Shown here piece after piece: positions 42,196-51,406 of a stretch of DNA of 59,451 nt. This DNA comes from Planctomycetota bacterium (lineage in GTDB: Bacteria; Planctomycetota; UBA11346). Numbering within the stretch: the first letter of the stretch is position 1; every line of letters starts with the position of its first letter. Made by a program: the position numbers and the translations under genes. The notes beneath the pieces were generated by a model that searched no databases, was not told the DNA's origin, and was given only the letters and a program-made list of their open reading frames with translations. The DNA lies in NCBI GenBank assembly GCA_022841245.1, contig JALHRW010000009.1:1-59451 (forward strand). Reading direction: 5' to 3'.

Positions 42196-42272
42196 GGCCT
42201 GGTAGCTCAGTTGGTTAGAGCGCTGCCCTGTCACGGCAGAGGTCACGAGTTCAAGTCTCGTCCAGGTCGCCA
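42196..42272 (+). tRNA. tRNA-Asp (GTC anticodon)
   Basis: 77 bases including CCA; anticodon loop CTGTCAC; acceptor GGCCTGG pairs with CCAGGTC (one G-T pair). Immediately after tRNA-Val; the two share a transcript. Confidence 0.95.
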
Positions 42273-42276
42273 GAGC

Positions 42277-42308
42277 AACCCCCCGGTGAAAACCGGGGGG
42301 TTCTTGTT
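42277..42308 (+). terminator. Terminator after tRNA-Asp
   Basis: AACCCCCCGG, TGAAA, ACCGGGGGGTT followed by CTTGTTT: strong stem with U-rich tail. Confidence 0.8.
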
Positions 42309-42467
42309 TACGGACGTAAGCCAAGCGGCAGGCGGTGAGCAGGTAGACATTGTCTCCATGCGGAACGGCTGGCTCTCGGACGGGAGATGCCACGCCGTGG
42401 GTGGGCTCACTATCAATGGCGTGAAGAGAAGGTCTCGAATCGCTGAACGGGCATTATCGAGGTGCAG

Positions 42468-43406
42468 CTATTTCTTGGTTGCGGTAGAGCGTGTACTGGA
42501 GGCGTATTGAGTTGCGGTCTGCCCCTCGAAACGGCGGAAAACGCGACAGAAGTAGATCGATGAAGAAAACCCGGAGTGGAACGCAACTTCCTTGATCGAC
42601 ATCGGGCCGCCGCCGGAGAGCATGCCTTTTGCCGCCTGAATGCGCACATGCAGAAGGTAATCCACGAATGTCTGAGCCGTGACCTGGCGGAAGCAGCGGC
42701 TCAGATAGGATGGACTCAGTGAGATGGCGTTTGCGACCTCGGCAAGTGAGATATCCCTATGGTAGTTCTGGTGAATGAAGTTGCGCGCTCGACTGACCTG
42801 CAGCTGTTGTGAAGTCGTCTGCTCACGGCAAAGGCAGTGTTGCTGGAATCGACCATGAAGCCGAGTGATGAAGTGGCCGAATAGCTGATGGCATCCCATG
42901 TCCTTCTGCCCATATAGACGCTGATAAGCCAACAACTCCGCATGGAGGTTTGCGTAGTCGTTGGCGGCGTGTCCCAGTTGCAGGTGGCGTGGGATTCTCC
43001 AGAAAGATGGCGCTTGGCTGGAGGCATAGGGCATGTCGTTCAAGGACACATCGGCTGAAGCAAGGTGCCTAACGAGGGGATCGTCAAAGAAGCTGAAGTG
43101 CGTCCATAGAAGTCGGGTCCCAGGAGCCGAAGCCTGCCAGCTGCTTTGCGGAATATCAGGTCCAAGTATATGGATGTCGCCAGCGTTGACGGTGAACGAT
43201 TCTGGACCTGACGGCAATTCATCGGTTAAGAATAGTTGACCCTTCAGGACCAGATAGGAAATGAAGCAGGTCTTCACGCGGCGCGCCTGCTGTGATGGAA
43301 GCAAAAGATCCTTCTCCCCGCAGCCGACCATATAAACAGCGGATTGAGGGGTTATCTCATAGCCGGCCACGGTCGTTGGCGTGGATTCATCGTGAGCAGT
43401 CGGCAT
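42468..43406 (-). CDS. AraC-family transcriptional regulator
   Basis: A 312-residue protein with an N-terminal cupin-like sensor (FFDDPLVR and CGEKDLLLP) and a C-terminal double HTH at ~200-300: ISLAEVANAISLSPSYLSRCF, then IKEVAFHSGFSSSIYFCRVF. Initiation at 43406 has AGGA upstream. It is divergent from the BNR protein operon and probably controls it in response to a sugar or glycan product; the inverted repeat at 43732-43758 lies just before that operon. Confidence 0.85.
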   Translation of the reverse strand: MPTAHDESTPTTVAGYEITPQSAVYMVGCGEKDLLLPSQQARRVKTCFISYLVLKGQLFLTDELPSGPESFTVNAGDIHILGPDIPQSSWQASAPGTRLLWTHFSFFDDPLVRHLASADVSLNDMPYASSQAPSFWRIPRHLQLGHAANDYANLHAELLAYQRLYGQKDMGCHQLFGHFITRLHGRFQQHCLCREQTTSQQLQVSRARNFIHQNYHRDISLAEVANAISLSPSYLSRCFRQVTAQTFVDYLLHVRIQAAKGMLSGGGPMSIKEVAFHSGFSSSIYFCRVFRRFEGQTATQYASSTRSTATKK

Positions 43407-43684
43407 CGCAACGTCCTTTGTGTCTCATGACAGTTGAATAGAATAAGCGGCTGAGTTCAAAAGCACAATCGTTTTACTGACGCGGAAGGAACCACATCGC
43501 GCGGTCACCTTCGTGTGCATGTACGTTGCGGTGGCGAGGTTATAGGAGGAGGCCCTCTGTGGCCTTCAAGCGGCTTGTTTGCGAGGTGCCGAAGTGATGT
43601 TTCGGGGGCGGTTTCGGCAACAGCGACTGATATTGCATTTTGGCCGTGTTGTCCGGATCACTACGGGCGACAGCAAAATAGTTT

Positions 43685-43758
43685 TATATGCAAACAAAAA
43701 ACCACATTGATAGGCATGGACTGGGATGTCCGTATGTGCAACCTGCCAGATTGCATAC
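43685..43758 (+). promoter_or_regulatory. AraC-type operator region for the BNR operon
   Basis: An inverted repeat GTATGTGCAA, nine bases, TTGCATAC at 43732-43758, plus a half-site TATATGCAAAC at 43685-43694. They lie 10-90 bases ahead of the ATG at 43771. The remaining upstream region 43407-43684 holds no gene I can support. Confidence 0.5.
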
Positions 43759-43770
43759 AAGGAGTGATGA

Positions 43771-45738
43771 ATGCCCATTAGCGCACCTGGCTCATCCCTG
43801 CACTGTCTGGTCAGTGTCGGTGTCTGCCTTTTCTTGTTGCCGTTTACGTTGCATGGCGGCGACCAGCCGTTTTCGATGACTGGTTGGGTGCCGCCATCGG
43901 CAACGCAGTGGACAAGCCTGGGCAATCGCCTGGGTGAAGCGATCGAGCAGGCAAGCAAGAAAAAGCCCATCCCCAGTCCGGGGGCTTATAAAGCCCCTCT
44001 GGTTGGCGTTGATCGGACCAATGGACGGCTTTACGCCTTTCCTCAAACGGGTGCGTTGTGGGTCAGCGATGATCGCGGCCAGACCTTCGAGTGGCTCAAT
44101 CGTGAGGTTCCGAATTGGGGATTCAATGAATCGCCCACCAGCATGTGTGTGCATCCAGAAGGCAAGAAGATACGTATATTTTCATCAAATCGCAATGGTT
44201 TTTCCCTGGATGCAGGCAAGACCTGGAAGTACATGAATTTCAAAATCAATTACGGCTTCGAAGACGGAGTGATCAACTGGGATGGAACAGGCGACGGGAA
44301 GATGATCGTAGCCCGGTCGCATACCTGGCCGAAGCCGCGGATGTGGCTCAGTCGCGACGCCGGAGAGAGCTTCGTTGAATATCCCGAAGACATCACCCAG
44401 CAGATCAACACGCAGAGCATGGCATTGATGGATGGCGATGTCCTATTGTTCCAGGGCGACAAGCTGATGCGAACCGAGGACTACGGCAAGACGCTGACGG
44501 AAGTGCCGTTGCCGGCATACACATACGTCGGAGCAAACGGGAAAACTGGCGCTGGTCGATTCGCAGGTTTGAGTCGGCGTTTCAAAGATAAAGTTTATTG
44601 GTTGAACGGCTCCGGTATCTACACGAGCGCGGATAAGGGATTGACCTGGACCGTTGTCGGGGCGACCTTCCCTGCCGACATGCTGCGGCAGGTGAGCGTG
44701 CGTTCAGGGCCGCTGTTTGGCAAGGACGAGAAGCACATGCTGGTGCTGTGCTTGGACAGGGTGATTGAGACGCTGGACGGTGGCCAGAACTGGCATGTGT
44801 TGGCCGAATTGCCTGTAAAGCTCAATGATCACCCGTGGGCCCACTCCTTTGGCTATGATCCGATTGGTGACATACTGTACTGCAACGATCGTGGGCATGC
44901 CGGTGGACCGTACCTGTTTGGCCGTCTGGCGCTGAAGCGCTGGGGCGATGTCGAGAAGGTGCCGCCGTCGGCCCCGACGGGCATTCAGGCGAACATCGTG
45001 CGCGCCGGTAATTGCGTCGATTTGCGCTGGAAAGCATCCGGCGACGCCAGCGGGATCTATTCCTACTACATCTATGTCGATGGCATCCTGCAGTACCGCA
45101 CCGAGGTGCCTGAAATCGTTCTGTCGAACTGCTCTTGGAATCAGGAGCTGAAGGTCGGTGTGCAGGCCGTGGATGCGTGGCAGAATCGCTCGGCCGTAGT
45201 CGAACAGGTTGTTCGTACTGGTGCCAAACCTGCTCGAGCCACGCTCTTGAAGGATCTGCAGAGCACCATCGCTACGTTCGATGGTGCGCCGATGGATATC
45301 GTGACCGACGCCGCCACGGTAGCTGACAAGGCGGCATCGGCTTTGACGTTCCACGTGGACGGCTACGAGCCGAATCCGGTCTCTCGGCGCGCAAGCATGC
45401 CTGTGCCATATGGACTCGGAGTCCGAGTCAAAAAGAGCCAGAAGCAGGGCATTCTCGAGTACGCTCTGGATCGGAAATACACGCGTCTTATGCTTGATGT
45501 CGGCATGCGCGGTGGGGGCTGGGATCGCGTAGGGTTGAAAATCCTGCTTGATGGCAAGCAGGTCGCGGAGACCAAGGTGGACCGTGAGCAGATCGATGGT
45601 GGGCAGAAGCCGGAGGTCATCGATCTCGACTTGACCAACGTGAAGGTGCTCCGCTTCGAGTTTGCCGGTCTGAAGAACCCCTATTGGCAAGTCGAAACAG
45701 TCATTCTCGGCAACGCGGTCTTGTTTGCCGGAAAATAA
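43771..45738 (+). CDS. Secreted BNR/sialidase-like repeat protein
   Basis: A 655-residue protein with AAGGAG before the ATG. Signal peptide: CLVSVGVCLFLLPFTLHGG. Residues ~70-400 have at least five BNR/Asp-box units (SDDRGQTF, SLDAGKTW, SRDAGESF, SADKGLTW, TLDGGQNW), which build a beta-propeller as in sialidases and related glycosidases. An Fn3-like domain (PTGIQANIVRAGNCVDLRW) lies at ~410-500, and a C-terminal beta-sandwich at ~515-655 resembles a carbohydrate-binding module. Catalytic Arg triad and Tyr/Glu of sialidases are not recognised, so it may bind or cut another glycan. First gene of a seven-gene operon. Confidence 0.75.
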   Translation: MPISAPGSSLHCLVSVGVCLFLLPFTLHGGDQPFSMTGWVPPSATQWTSLGNRLGEAIEQASKKKPIPSPGAYKAPLVGVDRTNGRLYAFPQTGALWVSDDRGQTFEWLNREVPNWGFNESPTSMCVHPEGKKIRIFSSNRNGFSLDAGKTWKYMNFKINYGFEDGVINWDGTGDGKMIVARSHTWPKPRMWLSRDAGESFVEYPEDITQQINTQSMALMDGDVLLFQGDKLMRTEDYGKTLTEVPLPAYTYVGANGKTGAGRFAGLSRRFKDKVYWLNGSGIYTSADKGLTWTVVGATFPADMLRQVSVRSGPLFGKDEKHMLVLCLDRVIETLDGGQNWHVLAELPVKLNDHPWAHSFGYDPIGDILYCNDRGHAGGPYLFGRLALKRWGDVEKVPPSAPTGIQANIVRAGNCVDLRWKASGDASGIYSYYIYVDGILQYRTEVPEIVLSNCSWNQELKVGVQAVDAWQNRSAVVEQVVRTGAKPARATLLKDLQSTIATFDGAPMDIVTDAATVADKAASALTFHVDGYEPNPVSRRASMPVPYGLGVRVKKSQKQGILEYALDRKYTRLMLDVGMRGGGWDRVGLKILLDGKQVAETKVDREQIDGGQKPEVIDLDLTNVKVLRFEFAGLKNPYWQVETVILGNAVLFAGK

Positions 45739-45742
45739 CGAT

Positions 45743-48421
45743 ATGATGCAGGCAGCGGTGACTCAGATATCCAAACGGACTCTGTCAGACGCTGTCGCGG
45801 CCAAGCGGTCGGGCCTGCCTATCGAATCGATCTCTGATCCTGCGGCCTGCACACTCTGTTTCATTCGGATTTGCGACGCCCTCCATGCGGTACACCTGCG
45901 TGGAGTGGTCCATGATGCTCTGAGTCCTGAGGTCATTTTCCTCAGCGACGACGGCCAAGTGAACATTGACGGGTGGAAGGAGCATGCAGACGGACAGCCG
46001 CTGACCGCGCGACTCTGCGCCAGCGCCCCGGCCATCGCCCCCGTCATGCCGGCCGATGGCCTATATGGCGATATCCGTGAACTCGCAGCCTGCTTCTTCA
46101 TTGCCCTGGTCGGCGAGGCGCCTCCCCGAGATGGCACGGGCGCCCTAGGTGAGGTTGATCTCGCGTCTTCGTCCCGCATCCCCAAGGCGCTGCTGTGGGT
46201 AATCCGCAAGGCGATGTCGTCAACCGCTGCCGAGGGGTACGCCTCGGTTGCGGAGTTGCGCGCCGATCTGCTTCGCTTCCTCTCCGGCCATCTCGCCCGG
46301 CGGGAGAAGCCCGGGATCGTGGATGTCGCCTTGCGCTCCGTTGCGGCACGCGGTCGGATATTCGCCGTCATCGCATTGCTCGTGGCCGGACTCGCTGGCG
46401 CGGCCGTGGTCTACAACTGGTGGAATGTGCGGACTTACGCTACCTGGGGCTCGCCACTGGTCGACGAGGACTTTTCAGGCGCGGCCTGGAAGTCCGATTG
46501 GAGCCTGCGCGGTCGCTGGGAATACCAGGATGGCCGGATGGTCTCTCGCTCTGAGCGGGACTGCGCCCTCGTCTACAAGCGGCGCCTCATCCCGCCTGTG
46601 GCGATCGAATACACCGGCCGGTTCGCCTCTACAGTCAGGCCTGGAGACCTGTCTGTATGGTGGTGCGAGGACGATTCGCCGAATATGAGTCCAGGCGACA
46701 ACGTTGATAAGACGAATAGCTGGTTTGTGCAGGCGGGGGCCTACGACAACAGCTGGTGCACGATCTGGCAGACTCCGGCGTTGATCCGCTCGCAGGTCAA
46801 CAGCTTGGTGCTGCAACCGGATCGCGACTACCACTTCCGCGTCGAAATCGAAAGCAACCGTTTGCGGATGTGGATCGATCATCAGCAGGTGCTTGAGCAT
46901 CTCGAACTGTTCCCCATCGCATCAGGCAACATTGGACTCTACACCTGGGATCCAGGCAAGACGTTCACCAATGTCCGCATTTGGCAAAAGGAGATACCGA
47001 CACTGGTCTCTCCGCTCGAAGTCGGTGACGATTCGTACCGCAGCGGTCGATTCCAGGACGCCAGCGCTGCTTACGCGCGGGTGGCGGCTTCGCACCGCGG
47101 AACCTCGCTGGGCCAGGAAGCGCTCTTCTTCAATGGACTGGCCTTGCACAAGCAGGGTATGCGACGTCTCGCCAGCCAGACCTGGCGTCAACTGACCGAT
47201 GGTCCTCTGCGGCATCGCGCGGATACCCTGGACCTAGACAACCTGATCACGGACAGGGATGTGCCTGGCGCGGTCGAGCGCTTCACCGCCATGTGGAACT
47301 CGTATCCGGACGTTCGTGCCATCATGCGTCAGCGTTGGCAGATATGCGGGCAGCGCCTGTGCCAATCGCCGGTGAATGCGGTGGATCTGGATGCATGGAT
47401 TTCGTTGCGAGACGCCTGCTTCCCCAAGGATCCTGCCTCTCGCTGGCTGGTGGCCGACATGCTCAACCGGTTGGGGCGCTGGGAGGAGATTCTCTCTCGT
47501 TTTCCAGATGAGCGCCGCTCTGCCGCGCAGGCCATGCTCGCGTTGGGTCGCAATGCCGAACTTCTGGCCTCACCATGGGCGACATCGAGCGAACGTGTCT
47601 CCGCCCTCGCCGGGATGGGCGATCTCGAAGGGGTGCTTCGTCTACCTGATTTGGAGCGCGGAGCCCGCGCGAGCCTGCTGTGTAAGGCTGGCCGCGCTGA
47701 GGAGGCCATCCTCCTCGATCCGTACCCGGCTGTAATCTATCTGGATCGCATAGATGAATTGCTGGCCAAGGTTCCCGAGGGGACGACGGTCGCCACTTGT
47801 TTGCAGATTGCTGCGGGGCGCTGGGCGGATGCGGCCGCCGCCAAGTTGGATGGCAAGCCATCCGGAAACAGCGGTTGGGCGCTCCAGTTGCTTGGCCGAC
47901 TGGAAGAGGCGGAGGCACTCGGCAAGGATGTGCGTCTACCTCGCATGCTCAGGTTCCTCGCCGCAGGTGACATCGAGAAAGCCCGAGAACTGCGTTCCGG
48001 AGTCACAGGCAATCTGAATGCCGCACGGTTCGATTCGTGGTTCGCCCATGGCCCCGGTCTGGCCATGGTCGACGAGATGCTGGGCGACGCCAGTGCCCTC
48101 CGGCGCGCGCTGCAGCGTTGCGCCGGCACCACCGGTTCGTGGGGGAACCGCATGGCCCTGGTCTGTGCCGCTGCTCTCGATCCGTCCAAGGACGAAGCCG
48201 TATCCGCCATGCCCTGGCGCACCGAGGCGGACGCGTGGCTGATCATCGCCCGGGCTTTGCGGGCGGAATTGGCCAATGACCGGACCGCCGCCCTCGCTGA
48301 GTGGAGGGCCTATGCCGCGCTGCCTCCCATCAAACGTCTACTCGCGAGAGAATTTCCCTGCGTCGAGGTTGAGGCCTTCGCGACGTGGCGTATCGGCATG
48401 TTGGGCCGGATACCCCAATGA
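45743..48421 (+). CDS. Membrane pseudokinase fused to LamG-like and TPR-like domains
   Basis: A ~892-residue protein; the ATG at 45743 lies four bases after the BNR gene stop. Residues ~45-150 resemble the C-lobe of a Ser/Thr kinase: LHAVHLRGVVHDALSPEVIFLSDDG, where HRD is HDA and DFG is DGW. The N-lobe with the ATP lysine is absent. A membrane helix (GRIFAVIALLVAGLAGAAVVY) at ~200 separates this from an exported part: a LamG-like domain ~230-400 (DEDFSGAAWKSDW, then RMWIDHQ) and helical TPR-like repeats to the end. Likely a scaffold that couples inside and outside rather than an enzyme. Confidence 0.6.
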   Translation: MMQAAVTQISKRTLSDAVAAKRSGLPIESISDPAACTLCFIRICDALHAVHLRGVVHDALSPEVIFLSDDGQVNIDGWKEHADGQPLTARLCASAPAIAPVMPADGLYGDIRELAACFFIALVGEAPPRDGTGALGEVDLASSSRIPKALLWVIRKAMSSTAAEGYASVAELRADLLRFLSGHLARREKPGIVDVALRSVAARGRIFAVIALLVAGLAGAAVVYNWWNVRTYATWGSPLVDEDFSGAAWKSDWSLRGRWEYQDGRMVSRSERDCALVYKRRLIPPVAIEYTGRFASTVRPGDLSVWWCEDDSPNMSPGDNVDKTNSWFVQAGAYDNSWCTIWQTPALIRSQVNSLVLQPDRDYHFRVEIESNRLRMWIDHQQVLEHLELFPIASGNIGLYTWDPGKTFTNVRIWQKEIPTLVSPLEVGDDSYRSGRFQDASAAYARVAASHRGTSLGQEALFFNGLALHKQGMRRLASQTWRQLTDGPLRHRADTLDLDNLITDRDVPGAVERFTAMWNSYPDVRAIMRQRWQICGQRLCQSPVNAVDLDAWISLRDACFPKDPASRWLVADMLNRLGRWEEILSRFPDERRSAAQAMLALGRNAELLASPWATSSERVSALAGMGDLEGVLRLPDLERGARASLLCKAGRAEEAILLDPYPAVIYLDRIDELLAKVPEGTTVATCLQIAAGRWADAAAAKLDGKPSGNSGWALQLLGRLEEAEALGKDVRLPRMLRFLAAGDIEKARELRSGVTGNLNAARFDSWFAHGPGLAMVDEMLGDASALRRALQRCAGTTGSWGNRMALVCAAALDPSKDEAVSAMPWRTEADAWLIIARALRAELANDRTAALAEWRAYAALPPIKRLLAREFPCVEVEAFATWRIGMLGRIPQ

Positions 48422-49440
48422 CCCGGGATGTTGCTGGATGCGTGGGTGGATCGAATGGATTCACCCTGATCGAACTGCTCGTGGTCATCGGCATCCTCAT
48501 GGTGCTGCTTGGCCTGCTCCTGCCCATCTTGAGCCTTGCTGAACGGGAGTCGAGGAAGTCGGCGACCCGCACCGTGATGGTCAAGGTCGATACCGCCCTG
48601 CGCCTGTTCCGCTCGGAGATCGGGCCCTATCCATATCAGGCGAAGTACGCCGACCTCGCTGCCGGTGAATCCTGGACCAACCGGTTGTACTATCACCTCG
48701 GCACCGACATCGCCGACGATGACCGCATCAAGGTCAAGGCCGACGCCGATGCCGCCGGCGCCATCTATAGCACCAATGCCATCACCGGTGACCCGCCGAC
48801 CAGCCCGCATGCCTACAAGGAATTCGACATCTGGAACAATAGCAACCAAGCGGTCGGTCACGACATATGCAACATAATGGCCGAGGAACGCGTGCGGCTA
48901 GCGGTCTACTCCGGTCATCCCAAGATCACTGGCGGCGTCCTCAGTGTACCCTACTACAAGGTTCGCCGCGTACTGCCGACCACTCCCCTGTTGGCGACGC
49001 CGGCCAGCGAGGCCAGGCCAGGCTGGGCCAAGGACTACCTCAAGGGCGAACTGCCGCGCCGTCATGTCGCCGGCGATGCCATCCTGGATGCCTGGAACCG
49101 ACCGATCATCTATGTGTGCCAGGTGGTCGAAGGTATGATCTCGGCGCCAAGCGGCAGCGTCGGATACGTCAACGCCTACTACGCGGGCCTGCATCCGCTG
49201 GGACGCCGGTCCCTGGCGGACTGGGATGCGATCACGAATGAACCGCTCGCCGCCGGCCCCGGTCTGCCCGATGCCACCGTGCTGCGGCGCTCCGATCGGC
49301 GTCTGTGGGCTCCGCGTGGCCTCGAACTGGAGTTCGAACTGTGGAGCGCCGGACCTGACGGACTTGCCGACTGGATGCGTGATGCGGTAGTGAATCGCGA
49401 GAATGTTTCGCTGCAGGCCTATGACCGGGATATCCCATGA
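48418..49440 (+). CDS. Prepilin-like protein (GspG-type)
   Basis: A 340-residue protein; ATG 48418 overlaps the pseudokinase stop. The prepilin leader is short, with the cleavage site in GFTLIELLVVIGILMVLLG, Glu at position +5. Then a GspG-type start (RKSATRTVMVKVDTALRLFRSEIGPYP) and a long Asp/Pro-rich domain. Longer than typical major pseudopilins. It would be cut and N-methylated by PilD-type peptidase and assembled into a pseudopilus or export device. Confidence 0.75.
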   Translation: MTRDVAGCVGGSNGFTLIELLVVIGILMVLLGLLLPILSLAERESRKSATRTVMVKVDTALRLFRSEIGPYPYQAKYADLAAGESWTNRLYYHLGTDIADDDRIKVKADADAAGAIYSTNAITGDPPTSPHAYKEFDIWNNSNQAVGHDICNIMAEERVRLAVYSGHPKITGGVLSVPYYKVRRVLPTTPLLATPASEARPGWAKDYLKGELPRRHVAGDAILDAWNRPIIYVCQVVEGMISAPSGSVGYVNAYYAGLHPLGRRSLADWDAITNEPLAAGPGLPDATVLRRSDRRLWAPRGLELEFELWSAGPDGLADWMRDAVVNRENVSLQAYDRDIP

Positions 49441-51020
49441 GTGCTGCAGCGCAACGGCATCGGCCCGAGACGGGCTTCACCCTCATCGAGATGCTGATCG
49501 TCCTGCTCATCATCGTGGTGATGCTTGGCTTCGTCATGGCCATCCCCACGGCCGAGCGTCGCGAAGAGGAGGTCCGTGGCGCGGCCGAGGAGCTGGCTGC
49601 TGTCCTGCGCGAGACGCGTACACGCGCCATGCGCAAGAACACCCCCTATGGAGTGGTGTTCAACATCCAGAATGCCCCCGGCAGTTCGGGTAGGATCCTC
49701 AACAACCGTAGTGGTGGGCACTGGTACCGCCTGATCGGTCCGCGTGACACGCATGGCGGCACCCAATTCGTAGTCGGCGGCGGTTATCTCCAGACCTACC
49801 CCGACATTCCCGACTGGAATAATCTGCCCTGGACCCCGGTGGGAGGCAACGATCCGGTGCCGCTGGAGAACTACCTGCGGCTGGTCTCGCGTTCGTGGAT
49901 CGACGAACCGCATCGCCTGGCCAGGAACAAGGTCCGCTTCCTCGCCCTGACGGACCAGGATAACGGTGACAACGATGCCCCCGCCCAGGGCGGCTACTAC
50001 ACCGCCACATATCCGCGCCCGTGGTTTGGATGGTGGGATTCCGACCCGGCCTCTCCGACATATCGGCAACTCCTTCCCTGGGGCGGCTACGACCCGGCGC
50101 TGAAGGGGGAGACCCAGAAATTCTGGGGGTGGAGCAATCGCAACTACGCCAGGACCTCGGTCAATGGACGGTTGGTCAGCATTTCTGGCTTCCGCTACGA
50201 AGGCTGGGAGGGCGAGGTGATCGGATGCGTCAATCCCATCGACCGCCAGGTCCTCACCGATGCGAATGGCGACGAAGGCATCAGCACCCCAGACTATACG
50301 GCGATGAAACGGTGGACGGTCTATAAGGCCGGCGAGCCCAGACCGCTCATCAACGCAAAATGGCTGGACTATGTCATCGTCTTCCGTCCCGATGGGACGG
50401 TTTTCGACGACTGGTTCCGACTCCGCCAAAATGGCTGGAATTTCTGGAATTACCGGCCATCCGGCAGCGTCGATCCGTACGTCCCCACGTATTTCCAGAC
50501 ATACGGCCGGAACGACGCCGGTCTGGCGGACATGTGCAGCGGCACCGCCTTCATGTGGAACTGGGAGGACAGCTATGCTCGGTTCCCATACAAATCCACC
50601 GCCCAGCGCGAGGCCACCAGTTTTGTCCAGCGCACAGGATTCTATTGGATAACCCTGGCGGCTGACGCGACGAACGACGTGTCGACCTTCCCGAGTGCTG
50701 AGGCGGCACTGCGCTCGCTGGGTCCGATCTACCGCGTTGGTGTCAGTCCAGAGGGTCAGGTGAAGGTGATCCGTGTGCGCAATGCGCGCGATGCATCACA
50801 GATATTCGATACGACCATCACTGGCGCCGCTTGGCAGAATAAGAACAAGATCTGGGGTAAGGCGGGCGCAACATGGAGTCCAGCGGTGCCGATCACCCAG
50901 GACAACTACGTCAATCACGAGTTGCGCAAAGCTGACGGTTCACCGCTTGGGACCCCCATCTATGACACCGTGCTGCCGGAGATGTTGCGCGATCGTAAGT
51001 GGTGGTGGAAGGATCCATGA
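49437..51020 (+). CDS. Prepilin-like protein (GspH/FimT-type)
   Basis: A 527-residue protein in ATGA overlap. Leader with GFTLIEMLIVLLIIVVMLGF, followed by the GspH-type RGAAEELAAVLRETRTRAMRKN segment. The large C-terminal domain has many aromatics (WNWEDSYARF, FYWITL) and no known fold. It is three times the usual size of GspH. Probably a minor pseudopilin specialised for substrate contact. Confidence 0.7.
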   Translation: MSAAAQRHRPETGFTLIEMLIVLLIIVVMLGFVMAIPTAERREEEVRGAAEELAAVLRETRTRAMRKNTPYGVVFNIQNAPGSSGRILNNRSGGHWYRLIGPRDTHGGTQFVVGGGYLQTYPDIPDWNNLPWTPVGGNDPVPLENYLRLVSRSWIDEPHRLARNKVRFLALTDQDNGDNDAPAQGGYYTATYPRPWFGWWDSDPASPTYRQLLPWGGYDPALKGETQKFWGWSNRNYARTSVNGRLVSISGFRYEGWEGEVIGCVNPIDRQVLTDANGDEGISTPDYTAMKRWTVYKAGEPRPLINAKWLDYVIVFRPDGTVFDDWFRLRQNGWNFWNYRPSGSVDPYVPTYFQTYGRNDAGLADMCSGTAFMWNWEDSYARFPYKSTAQREATSFVQRTGFYWITLAADATNDVSTFPSAEAALRSLGPIYRVGVSPEGQVKVIRVRNARDASQIFDTTITGAAWQNKNKIWGKAGATWSPAVPITQDNYVNHELRKADGSPLGTPIYDTVLPEMLRDRKWWWKDP

Positions 51021-51406
51021 TGCGCTATCGGGGCTTCACTTTCATCGAAGTGATGGCGAGCGTGCTGGTTCTCGCCATGGGCCTGACTGCGGCCTGCGGA
51101 CTGATCCTATATGGCCTGCACCTGGCACGGACGGCTCATGGTCGGACCATCGGCATGGCCACGGCCATGAGCGTGCTCAACGACACGACGCCGCTGCCAA
51201 CCGATCCGAGCCAGTCGCCTGATGCGCCGACCACTTCTGGCTATCTCAATGGACTGTGGGTGGTGCGCACGGAGACCAACGAGATGCCGCTCGACGGTCC
51301 CGCTGCCAAGTTGGTCACCGTCACCGTCAATGTCGATGTATTCGAGGCCGCCAATGGCGAATGCTACGCCTCTGCCAGTCGCCGGCTGATCAGGCGCAAG
51401 CCATGA
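51017..51406 (+). CDS. Prepilin-like protein (GspI/PilV-type)
   Basis: 129 residues from the ATG at 51017, in ATGA overlap with the previous stop; earlier GTG in-frame is not needed. Leader FTFIEVMASVLVLAMGLTAACG is GspI-like. Compact C-terminal domain of ~90 residues. Part of the minor pseudopilin tip in T2SS-type machines. Confidence 0.75.
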   Translation: MMRYRGFTFIEVMASVLVLAMGLTAACGLILYGLHLARTAHGRTIGMATAMSVLNDTTPLPTDPSQSPDAPTTSGYLNGLWVVRTETNEMPLDGPAAKLVTVTVNVDVFEAANGECYASASRRLIRRKP

